DNA from: Botryosphaeria dothidea
Taxonomy: Eukaryota > Ascomycota > Dothideomycetes > Botryosphaeriales > Botryosphaeriaceae
DNA length: 64,000 bases
Direction of reading: 5' to 3'
Assembly (NCBI GenBank): GCA_011503125.2
Contig: WWBZ02000073.1
Location: 496,001 to 560,000, forward strand
The first letter of the stretch is position 1. The number at the start of each line of letters is the position of its first letter. Below the pieces are notes generated by a model. It searched no databases, had not been told where the DNA came from, and saw only the letters and a list, made by a program, of their open reading frames with translations. This document shows, in pieces, positions 1 to 12,049 of this stretch. The position numbers and the translations under genes are program-made.

Positions 1-1035
1 GGCATCGTGGGCTCCTTTAAAATTGCGCGTGCCTGGCGAGGCGGTCGCCATGGCTGCGGCTAAATCAAGCAGCGAGTGCGAGGAGTGGATGGAATAACTC
101 TTCAAGAGTGGTCATGCCGGCATTTGATGGGGGCGGCTGCAAGCCATCCCACGAGCACCTCCCCCATGCATTTGCGGAGAGATTGTGGGGATCTGAAATG
201 CGGAGAAATTAGCCGGTTGCGGTCAAGGCGCCGTTGCCGACCTGCGGCTTCAGGCGAACCTCCGGGATTCGAATTTCACTTGTTTCCTGTATCCTCGCGC
301 GCTGCTTGTGAGAAAAAACTGCCGCATTCTCGGGCGGAAAAGAGCACACTGCGTGCCAAGAGTGGATGCTGCGTCCGAAAGGAGAGTTCGGAGACGATTG
401 CGAGATGGCGGGAGATGATTTCACTGGGCGCGCCGTCACATGAACTTCCGAATACGTGTTGTTGAGGGTCTTCGTGTCTTTGCCTTCCTATTGTGGATCG
501 AATAGACGAGAAAGTCCGCAATTTCGATAAGAAGCTTGCACAACATGTAGATTCAAGAAGGCTGTTTGGGCGCTCAGCAAAACTCCATGACGTCATCTTC
601 AGAGACGGCAGGGCCCGCCAGTTTAGCGCTGATTTCAGCTGCAAATCTTGTCACTTACCAGAAACATTGTGCAGTCAGCTCCATTTGGAGGGCAACACGC
701 TCATCCAATGTTCCGCATTACCAACGGATGATTTATATAGTCGAACTTTTGTCAAGCAACAGACTTGGAGTAGGTGTACTGCGCAGCTCACACCTCAAGT
801 TTTATGATCTGCCACTACACCGAATCCGGAAGACGTAAGCTGGCTAGACCACCAACGACTATAGATCATCAGCATTTATTGCACATTTGTAAAAGGCCTG
901 TAAGCACGGGAGTGTAGACCGCAGTAGTCCGCCAGACTACCACGACAGCCCTTACCTTAAAAACCTTTGCGATGTCTCGCAACAATGGCCTTTTCCTTCT
1001 GTATCTGAGACACCATATGAATATCTCACTCAAAC
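1..1035. other. No gene seen; upstream region of the zinc dehydrogenase
   Basis: Only short overlapping open frames are present and none resembles a known family. The last 100-200 bases presumably contain the promoter and leader of the dehydrogenase that starts at 1036. No clear TATA element was recognised. Confidence 0.5.
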
Positions 1036-2259
1036 ATGGCGCCCTATACCCAAACCCGCGCAATCGTCGCCAAAGAACCACTAGACCCCGCCGCACCCAA
1101 GGCATCTTTCGTTTTCGAAACTCTTGAATTCGACGAACCCGCCGATGACGAGGTAGTCATCCGTATGGTCGCCTCAGGCATCTGTCATTCCGACATAGGC
1201 TTCGCCTGCATGCCAGGCCCAGACCGGGTCCTCGGGCACGAAGGTCGTAAAGTCCTCATCCCACTAAATCTTCAACCGTCTGGACTGACCCAACTCTTTT
1301 CCCCTATAGGTGCCGGCTACATCACCGTGCTCGGAAAATCCGTCACCCACCTTCAGGTCAACGATCCCGTCCTCCTCTCCTACCGCTCCTGTGGCGCCTG
1401 CCCGGCATGTAGTAGCACTCCCACCGGCCGCACGCACGCCTGCCCCTCGATCCTCCAGCTCAACTTCGCGCATCCGGCGGCCTTCAAGCGGCCCGATTCC
1501 GCAACTTTCGACGTCGCCGGGCGCTTCTTCGGGCAGTCTTCCTTCGCCAACTACTCGCGCGCCCACATGCGGTCCGTCGTGTCCATGCGCGACCTCGTCT
1601 CCGGGAGTGACCCGGACGCCGATCTGCGGCTCCTGGCGCCGCTCGGGTGCGGCTTCATGACGGGTGCGGGGACGATGCTGAACGCGTTGAAGGCAAAGCC
1701 CGAGTCGGCCGTATTGGTGACTGGGATGGGCGCGGTCGGGTTTGGGGCGGTCATGGTGGCGAGGTTGGCAGGATGCGGGACTGTCGTGGCGCTGGATAGG
1801 GTGGGGAGTCGGCTGAGGAGGGCGAAGGAGGTGGGCGCGACACATGTGATTGATACGACCGAGTTACAAGACTATGAGCAGATAGTGGAAGCGGTGAGGG
1901 CACAGGTGCCCGAGGGCGTTGACGGCGTGGTGGAGACCACAGGGGCGGATTTGGTGATGCAGGCTTCGATGCGGGTGCTAAGGAGGGAGGGCCAGGTGGT
2001 CTTTCTGGCGCAGGGCCCACTGGGGGCTGAATTGGCGATTCCATACAAGGTGTTGCAGTACGTGTCTGGGAAGGTGAACTTCTCGGTCATGGGAGAGGCG
2101 AATCCGCAGGATTTCGTGCCGAAGATGGTGAAATGGTGGAGAGAGGGCAAGTTCCCCATCGAGAAGCTGGTGGAAGAGTATTCGATTGAGGAGTGGAAGG
2201 AGGCTATCGGGGCGATGCTCAGTAGTGGAGATGTCGTCAAGCCTGTTTTGGTTTGGTAA
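1036..2259 (+). CDS. Zinc-dependent alcohol dehydrogenase, aryl-alcohol dehydrogenase type
   Basis: Two exons, 1036-1243 and 1310-2259, give 385 residues, the usual length of medium-chain zinc alcohol dehydrogenases, which interconvert alcohols and aldehydes with NAD(P). Seen: catalytic zinc ligands Cys50 (GICHSD) and His68-Glu69 (GHEGAG), the structural zinc cysteines 97, 100, 103 and 114, an LGCGFMTGAG segment carrying the third catalytic zinc ligand, and a GMGAVG dinucleotide-binding turn followed by an acidic residue (VVALD), which suggests NAD. The LGCG-x-TGAG context is typical of benzyl/aryl-alcohol dehydrogenases, so an aromatic alcohol is a likely but unproven substrate. The 66 nt intron interrupts the GHEGAG motif; it is a multiple of three and lacks a stop, so the unspliced frame is also open, but it has a CTGAC branch point and a TATAG end, and removing it restores the family motif. 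Probably cytosolic; no targeting signal seen. Confidence 0.9.
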   Translation: MAPYTQTRAIVAKEPLDPAAPKASFVFETLEFDEPADDEVVIRMVASGICHSDIGFACMPGPDRVLGHEGRKVLIPLNLQPSGLTQLFSPIGAGYITVLGKSVTHLQVNDPVLLSYRSCGACPACSSTPTGRTHACPSILQLNFAHPAAFKRPDSATFDVAGRFFGQSSFANYSRAHMRSVVSMRDLVSGSDPDADLRLLAPLGCGFMTGAGTMLNALKAKPESAVLVTGMGAVGFGAVMVARLAGCGTVVALDRVGSRLRRAKEVGATHVIDTTELQDYEQIVEAVRAQVPEGVDGVVETTGADLVMQASMRVLRREGQVVFLAQGPLGAELAIPYKVLQYVSGKVNFSVMGEANPQDFVPKMVKWWREGKFPIEKLVEEYSIEEWKEAIGAMLSSGDVVKPVLVW

Positions 2260-5200
2260 AGGCTTCAGGAGTCCAGGCTTTGCAGAACGCAGACGCTTAG
2301 AGGTGGAACTGAAAGTGATTTTCATATCAGAACGCGAGCGACAATACAACTATTCTCAATCGACTTCGCTGGGGAACGGAGTTTCGGCAGAAAGCGGCCA
2401 TGGCTCTCTTCTTGCCCTTATTTTTCTCGCTTCTTGTCGACAAGACCAATGCCGCGATTGCCTTGATGTACTTTGAAGCGTCATCTGGAATAAAAAATCT
2501 GCCCAGGGAAAAGGCCAAGTCAGCACCTGAGGGTGTCGGCTCGAGTGTGCGAGGCGCACTCCACTCAAAAAGCTTCATGTCTGTGCATGATGATTGATTG
2601 GTGCTGGTGGTGGCATATTGGATGAGCTGGAGATGAGCGGAGAAGATTTGTGGGCGGGAGCCAGTGCAAAAGTTGTGGCCGATCGCCCGGAAGTCGGCAA
2701 GCGCGCTCCTGCCTTCCTTCGTCATCTTTCATCATCGCACATTCCGACTTCCATTTGAACCAAATGGTTTGGAAGGGGGTCTTGCTGGCCGAAAACCACA
2801 TCTTAAGCGTCGCTCGCTCGCAGCAGTCCATCACTTCCGGCCACCGCCACGCCTCCAAGATCGACAGACCCACCGGTAGTGTACTGCGAGTCCGCTATTG
2901 TCAGTCCATGATGGTTTACCCCTGCATCGTCGCCTCCAACACCCGATGATACCTTCTCGCAACCGATTGACACGTTCTCAGAACGCATGGGAATGCGTGA
3001 ATACGACATTATTCTACTGTGCATCCAGTGACTCCCAAATTAGAACTGCTCAAAGCACCAAGAAGGCTGTCTGCGACCTTACTGCGGTGGTTTCAACTAT
3101 GTGCGACAGCCTCAGCCTAACATCTCTACGCCAATCGGCTACCGATAACCATGCCGGATTGGATCCCAACCATAATCGGTAATAATTGACAAGCTATGCA
3201 GACGGAATATTCTTCTCGTGGGTCTTTGGTGGACCATGTCCCTCGCTGGCCCCATACTATGCAAGGGACGATCTACCGCCCGCAACTGTGGAGAACCGGG
3301 GCAGTCAGGGTTCATTGTCTGTCACAAGTAAAGGATACATCCTTTCGCCTTCTTCGGAGGCCTTTCCGCCTTGAACTGATCATCTGCATCACGGCATTGC
3401 TGGCTCTTCTGGCACGGCAATTTGGCGGGACGATTCACATCACCATCTGAACGAAGTCCTTCGCCACGGCAACACCTCATCTCGCCATCCAGCAATGAAT
3501 AGATAACGCTGCCTTCAGCTCCAGGATTGCCACCTCTCCCACATCTCGCCCGTTTCTGCCCCGCAATCGTCACCTGCGTGGAGGATTCTTACCTCCAAGA
3601 CTCGCCTTGGTACTTGGCTCGACGCCCTGCATCTCGGCGCACCTGCAACCGCTCTCGTGGACGCACGCGATGTCGGCGCACAAGGCTTGGTGAAGATCGT
3701 GGACGGTTCCCCGGTATGTTTCCCCGCGCTCCAGACTGGCGTGCAGGCGATGGCTGCGGGAACGTTTCGACTTAGCCTGGAAACGTGGGTCTGCACCACC
3801 GGAACCAGGACGTTGGTCATTGGCGGCCCGCTGGCAACTATTCCGGTACAGACCGTCAACGATAAGGACGGACAGGATGATCATGAGGGTCCGTGAGCTA
3901 GCAATGGGCTTCACATTCGGTCGTTTACCTTGTAAGATTTATGGACTTTTTCACGCAAACGTTAACTGTCGTTCCTTCTGCTATACCATGAACGTCTGAG
4001 GTATTTAAGTTTTGACAGAGACGTCATCGACCACGCGCAGAATCTGTCTCGGCTGCTACAGATTCTATCATGGCTACAGCAGCTCTCACAGTCAGCAAAT
4101 CAATCAATTCTCCAATTCAGATGCAGGCAAGTTCGTTGTTAGATCCCGGAAAGCAACACCCAGGACTTTAGCCACTGCTGTGAAACGTCTTGCAAACATT
4201 ATACGTACTTGGGCCGCACTACTTTTTACTGACACGGCGGTGTCACCTATCGCAACCGACGTGTCGGCATCTTCAACTTTGCCCCCGAACCCGGCTCGGA
4301 CCACAGGGCCAGCTGGTGGTGCCGGAGCTGCTGCAGGGAAAAAGTAACCACTGGTACGGTTCTCTGGGGTTTCGCCTTAGTTGCAGGCCTGACGATCGAA
4401 CTTTCTGCAACTTTTCAGCACTGCACCCTCGGGCAGCGCCGATTCAAGAGTCGAGAACGGAAGAGCATGGCGTGAGATTGTGGAAGGCTTGGCACTGCTG
4501 AGAATTTTCGATGCTTGCAGGCAGCTTACTTACACGGCAGAAAAAAATAAGATGAGTGGCAGGGAGGCGACCAAGGAACTGAGTCTTGGCCGTCGAGCCT
4601 CAACGGCGCATGTCAACATAGTTGGAAGTGATGTTACAGTCGAACATCGTATCTCTAACCAATGGCTTGCGCCAACAGGACGGGGGTCTTGGAGCGATTG
4701 GATGTTGGCGCGGAAGGGCACGAGGGTAGCCCGAAAAAGGAATTGCCGGCGCCCTGGCGGCGTCCCCGCAAGCGGCGGCAGTCGTCCCTCCGCGGCACAG
4801 AAACGATACCAGCAACGTCAGGCATCCACCCTTCCAGTGTTGGATTCATGACCATGGCGCTTTCCGCCGAGAAACTACGCCGTCAAAGCCAAAGCGCCCC
4901 GCAGATATGCCGAAAGTCTTGAATCAAAGCATCACAAACTTCAGTGGCACGACCTCGTGCTCGGTCTTGCCTGTTGGCGCCCACCCGGCGCTGTGTCTTT
5001 GGCTTTCGGAAGCCTGGCTCATGCATGCATTAAAGTCCGTCTCAGCAGCCCTTCCGGACTCGACTGCGGCAGGGCGAAGCTGCGAGGAACGCAAAGTGAT
5101 CACCGCGTCAACGATGTCACCACAATCCACCAACAGTGACATCCGGCGGAGGCGGCCAAGCAGGCTTCTTTCCACCAACAGCTTCGGCGGCATCCTTCTC

Positions 5201-5697
5201 TCCGCACCCCAGAGACGGACGCGGCGACCCCGCGCCGCACGTGCCCACTCCACGTCTTGGCCGTCTTAAAACCAAGAGGGCCAAGGAAACCTCCTTGGCA
5301 GCCAAGAGCTCCTCTCCGCGTTCGGTGAAAGCTGTGAAACGCTCTCTACAAGAATACACTCAGCTCTCACCGCCGAGCTGTTGTTGACTCTTGCAACCAA
5401 GGATCGCCTGCCCCAGCTCCAATCCGCTTCGGGCATCCCGACCACCGTGGCTGAAAGGATTCTCTGGCGCCCAGACACGCCGGCACTGTTTTGGGCACGT
5501 CTCCCGCCCGGCATGGCTTACCAGATGCCCATGCTCTTGCTCCAAGCCTCCCTTATGTGCGGCGCATGCGGGAGGGCTAGGGCGCCGCGCGGATAAGCAT
5601 ATAATGAGGCGGGGGGAGCTTGGGGCCTGTTCTGGTTTTCCTGAGTGATCTCTTTCATCTCTTCTCCCATCCTGTCTCGCATCAGTGATCCGGCAAA
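2260..5697. other. 3.4 kb stretch without a supported gene
   Basis: Many small open frames occur on both strands, none longer than about 130 codons, and none shows a domain, signal peptide or convincing exon structure. It contains the terminator of the dehydrogenase and, at its right end, the promoter of the sugar transporter. Confidence 0.45.
5592..5614 (+). promoter_or_regulatory. Candidate promoter elements of the sugar transporter
   Basis: About 95 bases before the start codon there is a TATAAT-like element (5600-5605). It is flanked by GATAAG (5592-5597), which fits the HGATAR site of fungal GATA factors, and by GCGGGG (5609-5614), which fits the SYGGRG consensus of the carbon catabolite repressor CreA. 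Such short sites occur often by chance; the grouping before a sugar transporter is suggestive only. Confidence 0.3.
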
Positions 5698-7987
5698 ATG
5701 ACGGAGAAGGTCGAGACAAAGGACGAAATCTACCATGAGGAGGCTCTCGCTGGTGAGGGCCGCCGAGGCACCATCACTTCTCTTAACCTCGCTAAGAACC
5801 TCGATGCCAAGTGAGCTTGCCAGCGGTGTTCTACGCAAAGCTTTGCCGCGATTGCTGACAAGCCTTAGGATCGCCAATCCTCTTGCCGATATCCCGTACG
5901 ATACCTTGATGAAAGATGTCGAGGAATTCGCTCAGGAAAAGGGCATCGAAGACCTCACCGAGAATCTGAAGAAGGGCGCGCTGGTCGCCCAGAACCCGAA
6001 CAGATGGAACGAGATCGAGGGTATCAGCTCAGAGGAGGAGCACTTCCTTCAGCAGGAGCATGATCACAAGTGGAAACATCCCTTATCTCTTTACGTCACC
6101 ATCGTCGTCTGTTCCATTGGTGCTGCCGTTCAGGGGTGGGATCAGACTGGCTCGTAAGTACTAAGCGTCGAGCGAAAAATATTCCTGCTGATGATCCACG
6201 TAGTAACGGAGCCAATCTTTCGTTCCCCCAAGAGTTCGGTATCGGCCATGGCGAAGACCCGGGTCATCCCAACTACACCCGTGACAGTTGGCTCGTCGGT
6301 GTGGTCAACGCTGGACCTTATATCGGATCTGCTTTCATGTAAGCTAAAGCTTGTGGACTGCTCTTATTGACGACACTTCTTAACGATTACTAGTGGCTGC
6401 TGGCTCTCGGACCCTTGCAACTACTACCTTGGTCGTCGCGGTACCATTTTTGTCTCGGCTGTCTTCTGTGTTCTTACTCCCATCGGCGGTGCTGTCGCTC
6501 AGACCTGGGAGGAGCTCTTCATCACACGTCTTCTCATGGGCATCGGTATGGGTCTGAAGGGCGCTACTGTCCCTATCTTCGCCGCCGAAAATGCACCAGC
6601 AAGGATCCGTGGTGCTCTGGTCATGTCGTGGCAAATGTGGACGGCCTTTGGAATCTTCCTGGGATTCTGCGCCAATCTTGCCGTGTACCAAGTCGGAACG
6701 ATTGCCTGGCGTCTGCAGATTGGTTCTGCCTTCATTCCGGCCGTTCCTCTCTGCCTTGGCATCTTCTTCTGTCCTGGTAAGCCCCGACCCAAGCGTTCGC
6801 GTTGAGGATTGGATTTTCGTTGACATGCGGTAGAATCCCCGCGTTGGTACATGAAGAAGAACAGATACCGCAAGGCATACGATTCTCTCCTGCGGCTGCG
6901 CTTCCACCCGATCCAGGCTGCGCGTGATCTCTACTACATCCACGCCCAGCTCGAGGTGGAGGCCTCTATCGTCGGCAAGTCGAACTACCTTACCCGCTTC
7001 GGTCAGCTGTTCACGATTCCTCGCGTCCGCCGTGGCACACTTGCCTCTTTCGTCGTCATGATCGCGCAGCAGATGTGCGGTATCAACATTATTGCGTTAG
7101 TATCTTCTATCTCATCGTACTGCAGGACGAAAAGACTAACGTGGATGTTTGCCTTAGGTTCTACTCGTCCACCGTCTTCAGAGAGGCGGGAGCGTCCCAG
7201 AAGGAAGCCCTCATCGCGTCTTTCGGCTTCGGTCTCGTCAACTTCGTCTTCGCCTGGCCCGCTATCTGGACTATTGATACCTACGGTCGCCGTACGCTGT
7301 TGTTGTTCACCTTCCCGCAAATGGCTTGGACTTTGCTTGCCGCCGGTTTCTGCTTCTACATTCCAAACGATAGCAAGGCTCATCTTGGTCTCGTCGCCTT
7401 TTTCATCTACTTGTTCGCGGCGTTTTACTCACCTGGAGAAGGTACGTTCCTGTTAGAAAATAGAGGGGTTCGCGGTGCTGATTCTCAATCGCAGGTCCTG
7501 TACCATTCACCTACTCCGCAGAAGTCTTTCCTCTCTCTCACAGAGAGGTTGGTATGGGTTGGGCTGTCGCAACGTGCCTGTTCTGGGCTGCCGTTCTCTC
7601 CATCTCCTTCCCTGCCATCCTGCAAGCCTTCAAGCCCCAAGGCGCTTTCGGTTTCTATGCGTAAGTTTGCTCCAGGCTCTTTCTTCTAAACCCAAAATCT
7701 AACACACGTGCAGTGGTCTTAATGTAGTCGCCCTGGTCATGATCTTCCTCTTCGTCCCCGAAACCAAGCAACGCACGCTCGAGGAGCTCGACTACATCTT
7801 CGCGGTGCCATCGCGCAAGTTCATCAAATACCAGACGACCAAGGCGCTGCCGTGGTGGATCAAGCGCTGGGTGCTCTTCCAGAAGAACGCCAAACTCGAG
7901 CCACTGTACCACTTCGACAAGGGCATCGAGGGCGCTGAGGCCGACGCGTCGTCTTCGGACAACGATAGAACCGATGTCAAGATCTAG
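5698..7987 (+). CDS. MFS sugar/polyol transporter
   Basis: Eight exons (5698-5810, 5869-6153, 6204-6338, 6394-6776, 6834-7095, 7158-7441, 7495-7660, 7714-7987) give 633 residues. It belongs to the sugar porter family of the major facilitator superfamily: plasma-membrane proteins with 12 membrane segments that take up hexoses, disaccharides or polyols, commonly with a proton. Seen: LGRRGT after the second membrane segment, PESPRWYM at the end of the first half, YGRRTL in the second half, and [10 protein letters not shown] (family form PETKGRTLEE) after the last segment. A hydrophilic N-terminal extension of about 110 residues precedes the first membrane segment, longer than in plain hexose transporters. 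All seven introns are 50-62 nt with GT-AG ends. Substrate cannot be told from sequence. Nearby elements hint at carbon regulation. Confidence 0.9.
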
Positions 7988-8718
7988 ACGGGGAAGTACC
8001 TTTCCTGAAGGGGATGTGCGGGGGATCTTCATCCCGGATCTCTCTCGGGGGGTTTCTTCATCGTGAGTACGAGCACGGGATGGATGTACTCTTGAGGAGG
8101 CAAATTGGACGACATTTAGATATCAACGGGAAACAATTAATGACATATCACGTAATGCTTGGACTGTCCAACTGCTAAGTGAAACCTGCGCAAACTAACC
8201 TCCAATGCAGTCATTGCTTACCTGATGGTGCGACCCTCCATTACTGATCACTGTCATTCTTAAAGATTGATTCCTAAGAGGATTGGTCAGGATCAGACGC
8301 GGTTACTCGAGGATAACAGGAGAGAATGGCGAGCGTGGAGGGCTGCGTATACAGAGCGAGAGGTGTTCGGGGCAGCAGCGGCCCGTGCCCGACTCGTTGG
8401 ACGCCATTCCACCACTCTGACGCAACAAGCTGGATTTGATGATCTGCCCCGCTCACATTTCTCAGCAAGGTGGGGCGGAAGCTCGTGGCATCCCAGCGGC
8501 CCAGCACATAGCTACGTAGTAATCGCCGAGGTACCCGAAGCTCCTGTCACCCTTTAGCCTCGCTTCTTCAGCGTTTCCCCTACCATTGACATCAATCACA
8601 CTTATCTCCGGCCTTCCTTCTTGTTATATTATACGCTCACCTGTCTCCGAACCACCAATTCCTCACTCTCACTCACAATCCAACCACACAAGTTTATCTC
8701 TTCCAGCTTGAACCCACC
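7988..8718. other. Intergenic region between transporter and oxidoreductase
   Basis: Contains the transporter 3' end and the promoter and leader of the gene at 8719, with a pyrimidine-rich stretch in the last 100 bases, as is common before fungal transcription starts. No gene seen. Confidence 0.4.
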
Positions 8719-9851
8719 ATGCCCGGAACAATGAAGGCCATCAAGATCCAAGAGCTGGGCAAAGCCGCCGTCGTGGACGCGCCCATCCCCAAGCTGCGCC
8801 CAGACCGCGCGCTCGTCAAGACGGCCGCCGTCGCGCTTAACCCGACCGACTGGAAGCACATCGACTTCATTCCCAACGCGCCGGGCACCACCTCCGGCTG
8901 CGACTTCGCCGGCGTGGTGCAAGAGGTCGGCGAGAACTTCACCGCGGCCAAGAAGGGCGACCGCATCGCCGGCTGGACGCACGGCGGCAACGGCGACAAC
9001 GACGAGGACGGCTCGTTCGCCGAGTACCTCGTCGCGAAGGACGGCATCTTCCTGCGCATCCCCGACAGCGTCAGCTTCGAGGAGGCCGCGACGCTGGGCG
9101 TCGGCATCTCGACCATCGGCCAGGGCCTGTACCAGTCGCTCCAGCTGCCGCTGCCGAGCCAGCCCGCGAAGGAGCGCTTCCCGCTGCTCATCTACGGCGC
9201 CAGCACGGCGACCGGCGCGCTTGCCGTGCAGTTCGCCAAGCTGTATGAAAATCACCCCTTCTCCCCCCACCTTCCAATACGCTGTGAAAGACTGACGAGA
9301 GGATGGCAATTAGTTCCGGCCTCGACGTCATCGCCACCTGCTCGCCGCGCAACTTCGACCTAGTCAAGGAGCTCGGCGCCGACGCCGTCTTCGACTACAA
9401 CTCGCCGACGGTGGGCGCCGACATCCGCGCGCACACCGGCAACAAGCTGTACTACGCCTTCGACTGCATCGCCGAGGGCAACTCGGCCCAGATCTGCGCC
9501 GACGCGCTCTCGACCGAGACGGCCGCCCAGAAGCCGCAGTACAGCGGGCTGCTGTGGATCGAGGTGCCGCGCAGCGACATCGAGGCGCGCACGACGATCG
9601 GCTACACCATCTTCGGCGAGAGCTTCACCAAGGCGTTCGGGCCCGGCCACTTCCCCGCCAAGCAGGAGGATTACGAGTTTGGCAAGTCGTTCTGGAAGCT
9701 GAGCGAGCAGCTGCTGGCCGAGGGCAAGTTCAAGGTGCACCGGCCGGACGTGCGCGGCGGTGGGCTGGAGGGCGTGCTGGACGGTCTGAATGAGCTGAGG
9801 CAGGGCAAGGTCAGCGGGAAGAAGCTAGTCTACAAGATTGCGGATGCGTGA
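8719..9851 (+). CDS. Medium-chain oxidoreductase, trans-enoyl reductase/quinone reductase-like
   Basis: Two exons, 8719-9242 and 9314-9851, give 353 residues. It is a zinc-free member of the medium-chain dehydrogenase superfamily of the fungal enoyl-reductase-like group (TOXD/CipB-like), enzymes that reduce an activated double bond or quinone with NADPH. Seen: an N-terminal GroES-like part with LNPTDWKH and TTSGCDFAG, then a cofactor turn LLIYGASTATGALAVQ, and a downstream VIATCSPRN stretch. The cysteines for structural zinc are missing, which separates it from true alcohol dehydrogenases. The 71 nt intron lies just after the cofactor turn; splicing joins AKL to SGLDVIAT in frame. No polyketide synthase gene lies within the window, so a role as a stand-alone pathway reductase is only one option. 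Likely cytosolic. Confidence 0.85.
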
Positions 9852-10425
9852 AGGGAGGGTCGGTCGATGCTGTGAGGAGGGGGAGATAACGAACGAGACA
9901 TGAGTGATGCCCGAGGGATAGTAATGAATTCAGAAAAAAAAAAAGTGAAAGTGGTAGTAAGATTGCAGGCATATCTATCAATGCAAGAAAAGTAGCATTC
10001 CGTCTGCTCTCATGACAGTTGATGAAGTGGTTCGGCCGAAGAGGCGAGGACAGTGGCGATCTTTTGTTGCATTCACACGCTGGCGATTGTTCTAAACGCC
10101 GAATGCGTGTTGATCTTACTGCTGAGGTTTTCTATCTCGTCGGCCGATATCGTACGGCACAGCTGCAGAGCTTATTTGCCAGATGCGGGGTGATGACGCA
10201 GCGGGCGGAGCTAGGCGGAGATAGGAAATAGCGCGGGGATGTGATGCTATGCTCACGCCAATGCTACAGCCCGCCTCAAAACTAACACCATCCGTCTAAA
10301 CGCCATGACGTGGAGACTGTCGCCGGCGAGGAGATACTACTTAAACGATTGACACTCCACCGAATGGGTTTCCCAACTTTCACCCTCACCAGACTCCTGC
10401 AACAGCTACAAACTCCACCGACACA
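9852..10425. other. Intergenic region
   Basis: Holds the 3' end of the oxidoreductase and the promoter of the short-chain dehydrogenase. A small open frame at 10019-10231 has no recognisable features. An open frame begins at 10310 upstream of the dehydrogenase, but it reads through that gene's intron and is not considered coding. Confidence 0.4.
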
Positions 10426-11326
10426 ATGGCTCCCCGCGTCTTCTTCATCACCGGTACGCGCTCCACTATACCGCCAAACTCCAGGCTCACACACTAACGC
10501 CCACCTCCCAGGCACCTCCACCGGCTTCGGCCACGAACTCGTCAACATCTGCCTGGCGGCGGGCGACTCCGTCGTCGCCACCGCGCGCAACAGCTCCAAG
10601 CTCTCCTTCCCCTCGTCCGACAAGCTCCTCCTCGCCGACCTCGACGTGACGCAGCCCGCCTCCATCGCCGCCGCCTTCGACGCCGCGCTCGCCAAGTTCG
10701 GCCGCGTCGACGTCGTCGTCAACAACGCCGGCTACGGCCTCGCGGGCGCCTTCGAGTCGCAGTCGGACAGCCAGATCCGCACGCAGATGGAGGTCAACTT
10801 CTTCGGCCTGGTCGGTGTGACGCGCCGGGCGATGGAGGTGATGCGCGCGCAGCGGCCCGCGGGCGGCCTGGTGCAGCAGGTCACCAGCATCGGCGGGCAG
10901 CGCGGCGTGCCGCTGTTCTCGACGTACTGCGCGTCCAAGTGGGCGGTCGAAGGGTTCACGGAAGCCGTGTCGAAGGAGGTCAAGCCCGAGTGGGGGATCA
11001 AGTTCACGTGCATCGAGCCGGGCGGCTTCCGCACCGATTGGGCGGGGCGGAGCATGGACTTTGGCGAGCCGCACCCGGAGTACGAGCATTTGAATGCGAA
11101 GGAGATCATGGGCAAGCGGCACGGCGCGCAGCCGGGCGACCCGAAGAAGGGCGCGCAGGCATTCTACGATCTCGCGGTCATGGCGGATCCGCCGCTGCGG
11201 TGCGTGGTCGGGACGGATGCGTATGCGGGCATTAACGAGAAGCTGGAGACGTACAGGGAGAGTGTGAAGAAGTACGAGAAGCTGAGCAACAGCACGGATG
11301 TTGACGGCTATGTGAAGCCGTCGTAG
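10426..11326 (+). CDS. Short-chain dehydrogenase/reductase
   Basis: Two exons, 10426-10453 and 10512-11326, give 280 residues, typical of classical short-chain dehydrogenases using NAD(P)(H). Seen: cofactor motif TGTSTGFG (residues 10-17, TGxxxGxG form), NNAG at 80-83, and the catalytic set Ser135, Tyr148 and Lys152 (YCASK). The first exon is only nine codons; the 58 nt intron splits the TGxxxGxG motif and its removal restores it, which fixes the start at 10426. The C-terminal PGGFRTDWAGRSM region resembles fungal dehydrogenases annotated as oxidoreductases of unknown substrate. Arg35 after the second strand (ATARN) is compatible with NADP preference. No signal peptide. The oxidoreductase upstream and the monooxygenase downstream may share a catabolic role, but this is inference from proximity. 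Confidence 0.9.
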
Positions 11327-12049
11327 AAAAGGGACAGATGGAAATTGAATGCCGGAGAGGTTGCCCTAATTAGGCGGGTGAACAGGTTAACGCGAAAAAG
11401 AAAAATAAACATTTATTCGACCATGGGAAGATTGAATTAGATTTCACAATTCGAGCTACCTTTCGGAGGAAGGAGGAAGCAGCAATAGACTTAGAAAGCG
11501 AGAAGGAATCGATAAAATAAAAATAAAAATAGTCAGACGGAAGTATACTCGTCAAAGATATGCCAATCAAACAGGGAAAGTGAACCGATGCCGCTGCGAG
11601 GAAACAAGAAAGATGTGCAGCATGCAGGAAACAATAAACTGGGGTATAAACATGCACACTAAGAAATGGTAATCATACCAGGCGTCCTTTTTCGCCCTCC
11701 CCAAAAAGCCGGAAAAAAGAGTTCGCCCACGTATTTCGTATCAAATCCGATGATCCATGCAACGATAAAAGAACCCCCCCCCCCACCCAGCGCCTATAAA
11801 TATACTTGCCGAAGGATAAAATGCTTGAATGCACAAGGATCCCTGTCCTCGGTTACGACAAGCACACCACCCAAACACCAGGGACGAACGAACCGGCGTT
11901 GCCTCCGTAAGCAACAGCACCCACACCTCGGATTCTTCCGCGTACGCGAGCTGTACGTCCGTACTGCGCCGCAAATGATCGGCCAACCCTCCCCCCTTCC
12001 CCTCCATCGCTTATTCGCTTATTCCCTGAACCCCAATCATGCTTTTTGA
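11327..12049. other. Convergent intergenic region
   Basis: Lies between the 3' ends of two converging genes. It is A/T-rich at 11390-11660 and includes a run of nine or more C near 11777. No gene seen. Confidence 0.4.

Noticed and set aside
266..273. GATTCGAA on the plus strand, resembling a tRNA B box on the minus strand
   Set aside because: No A box or acceptor stem at the proper distance.
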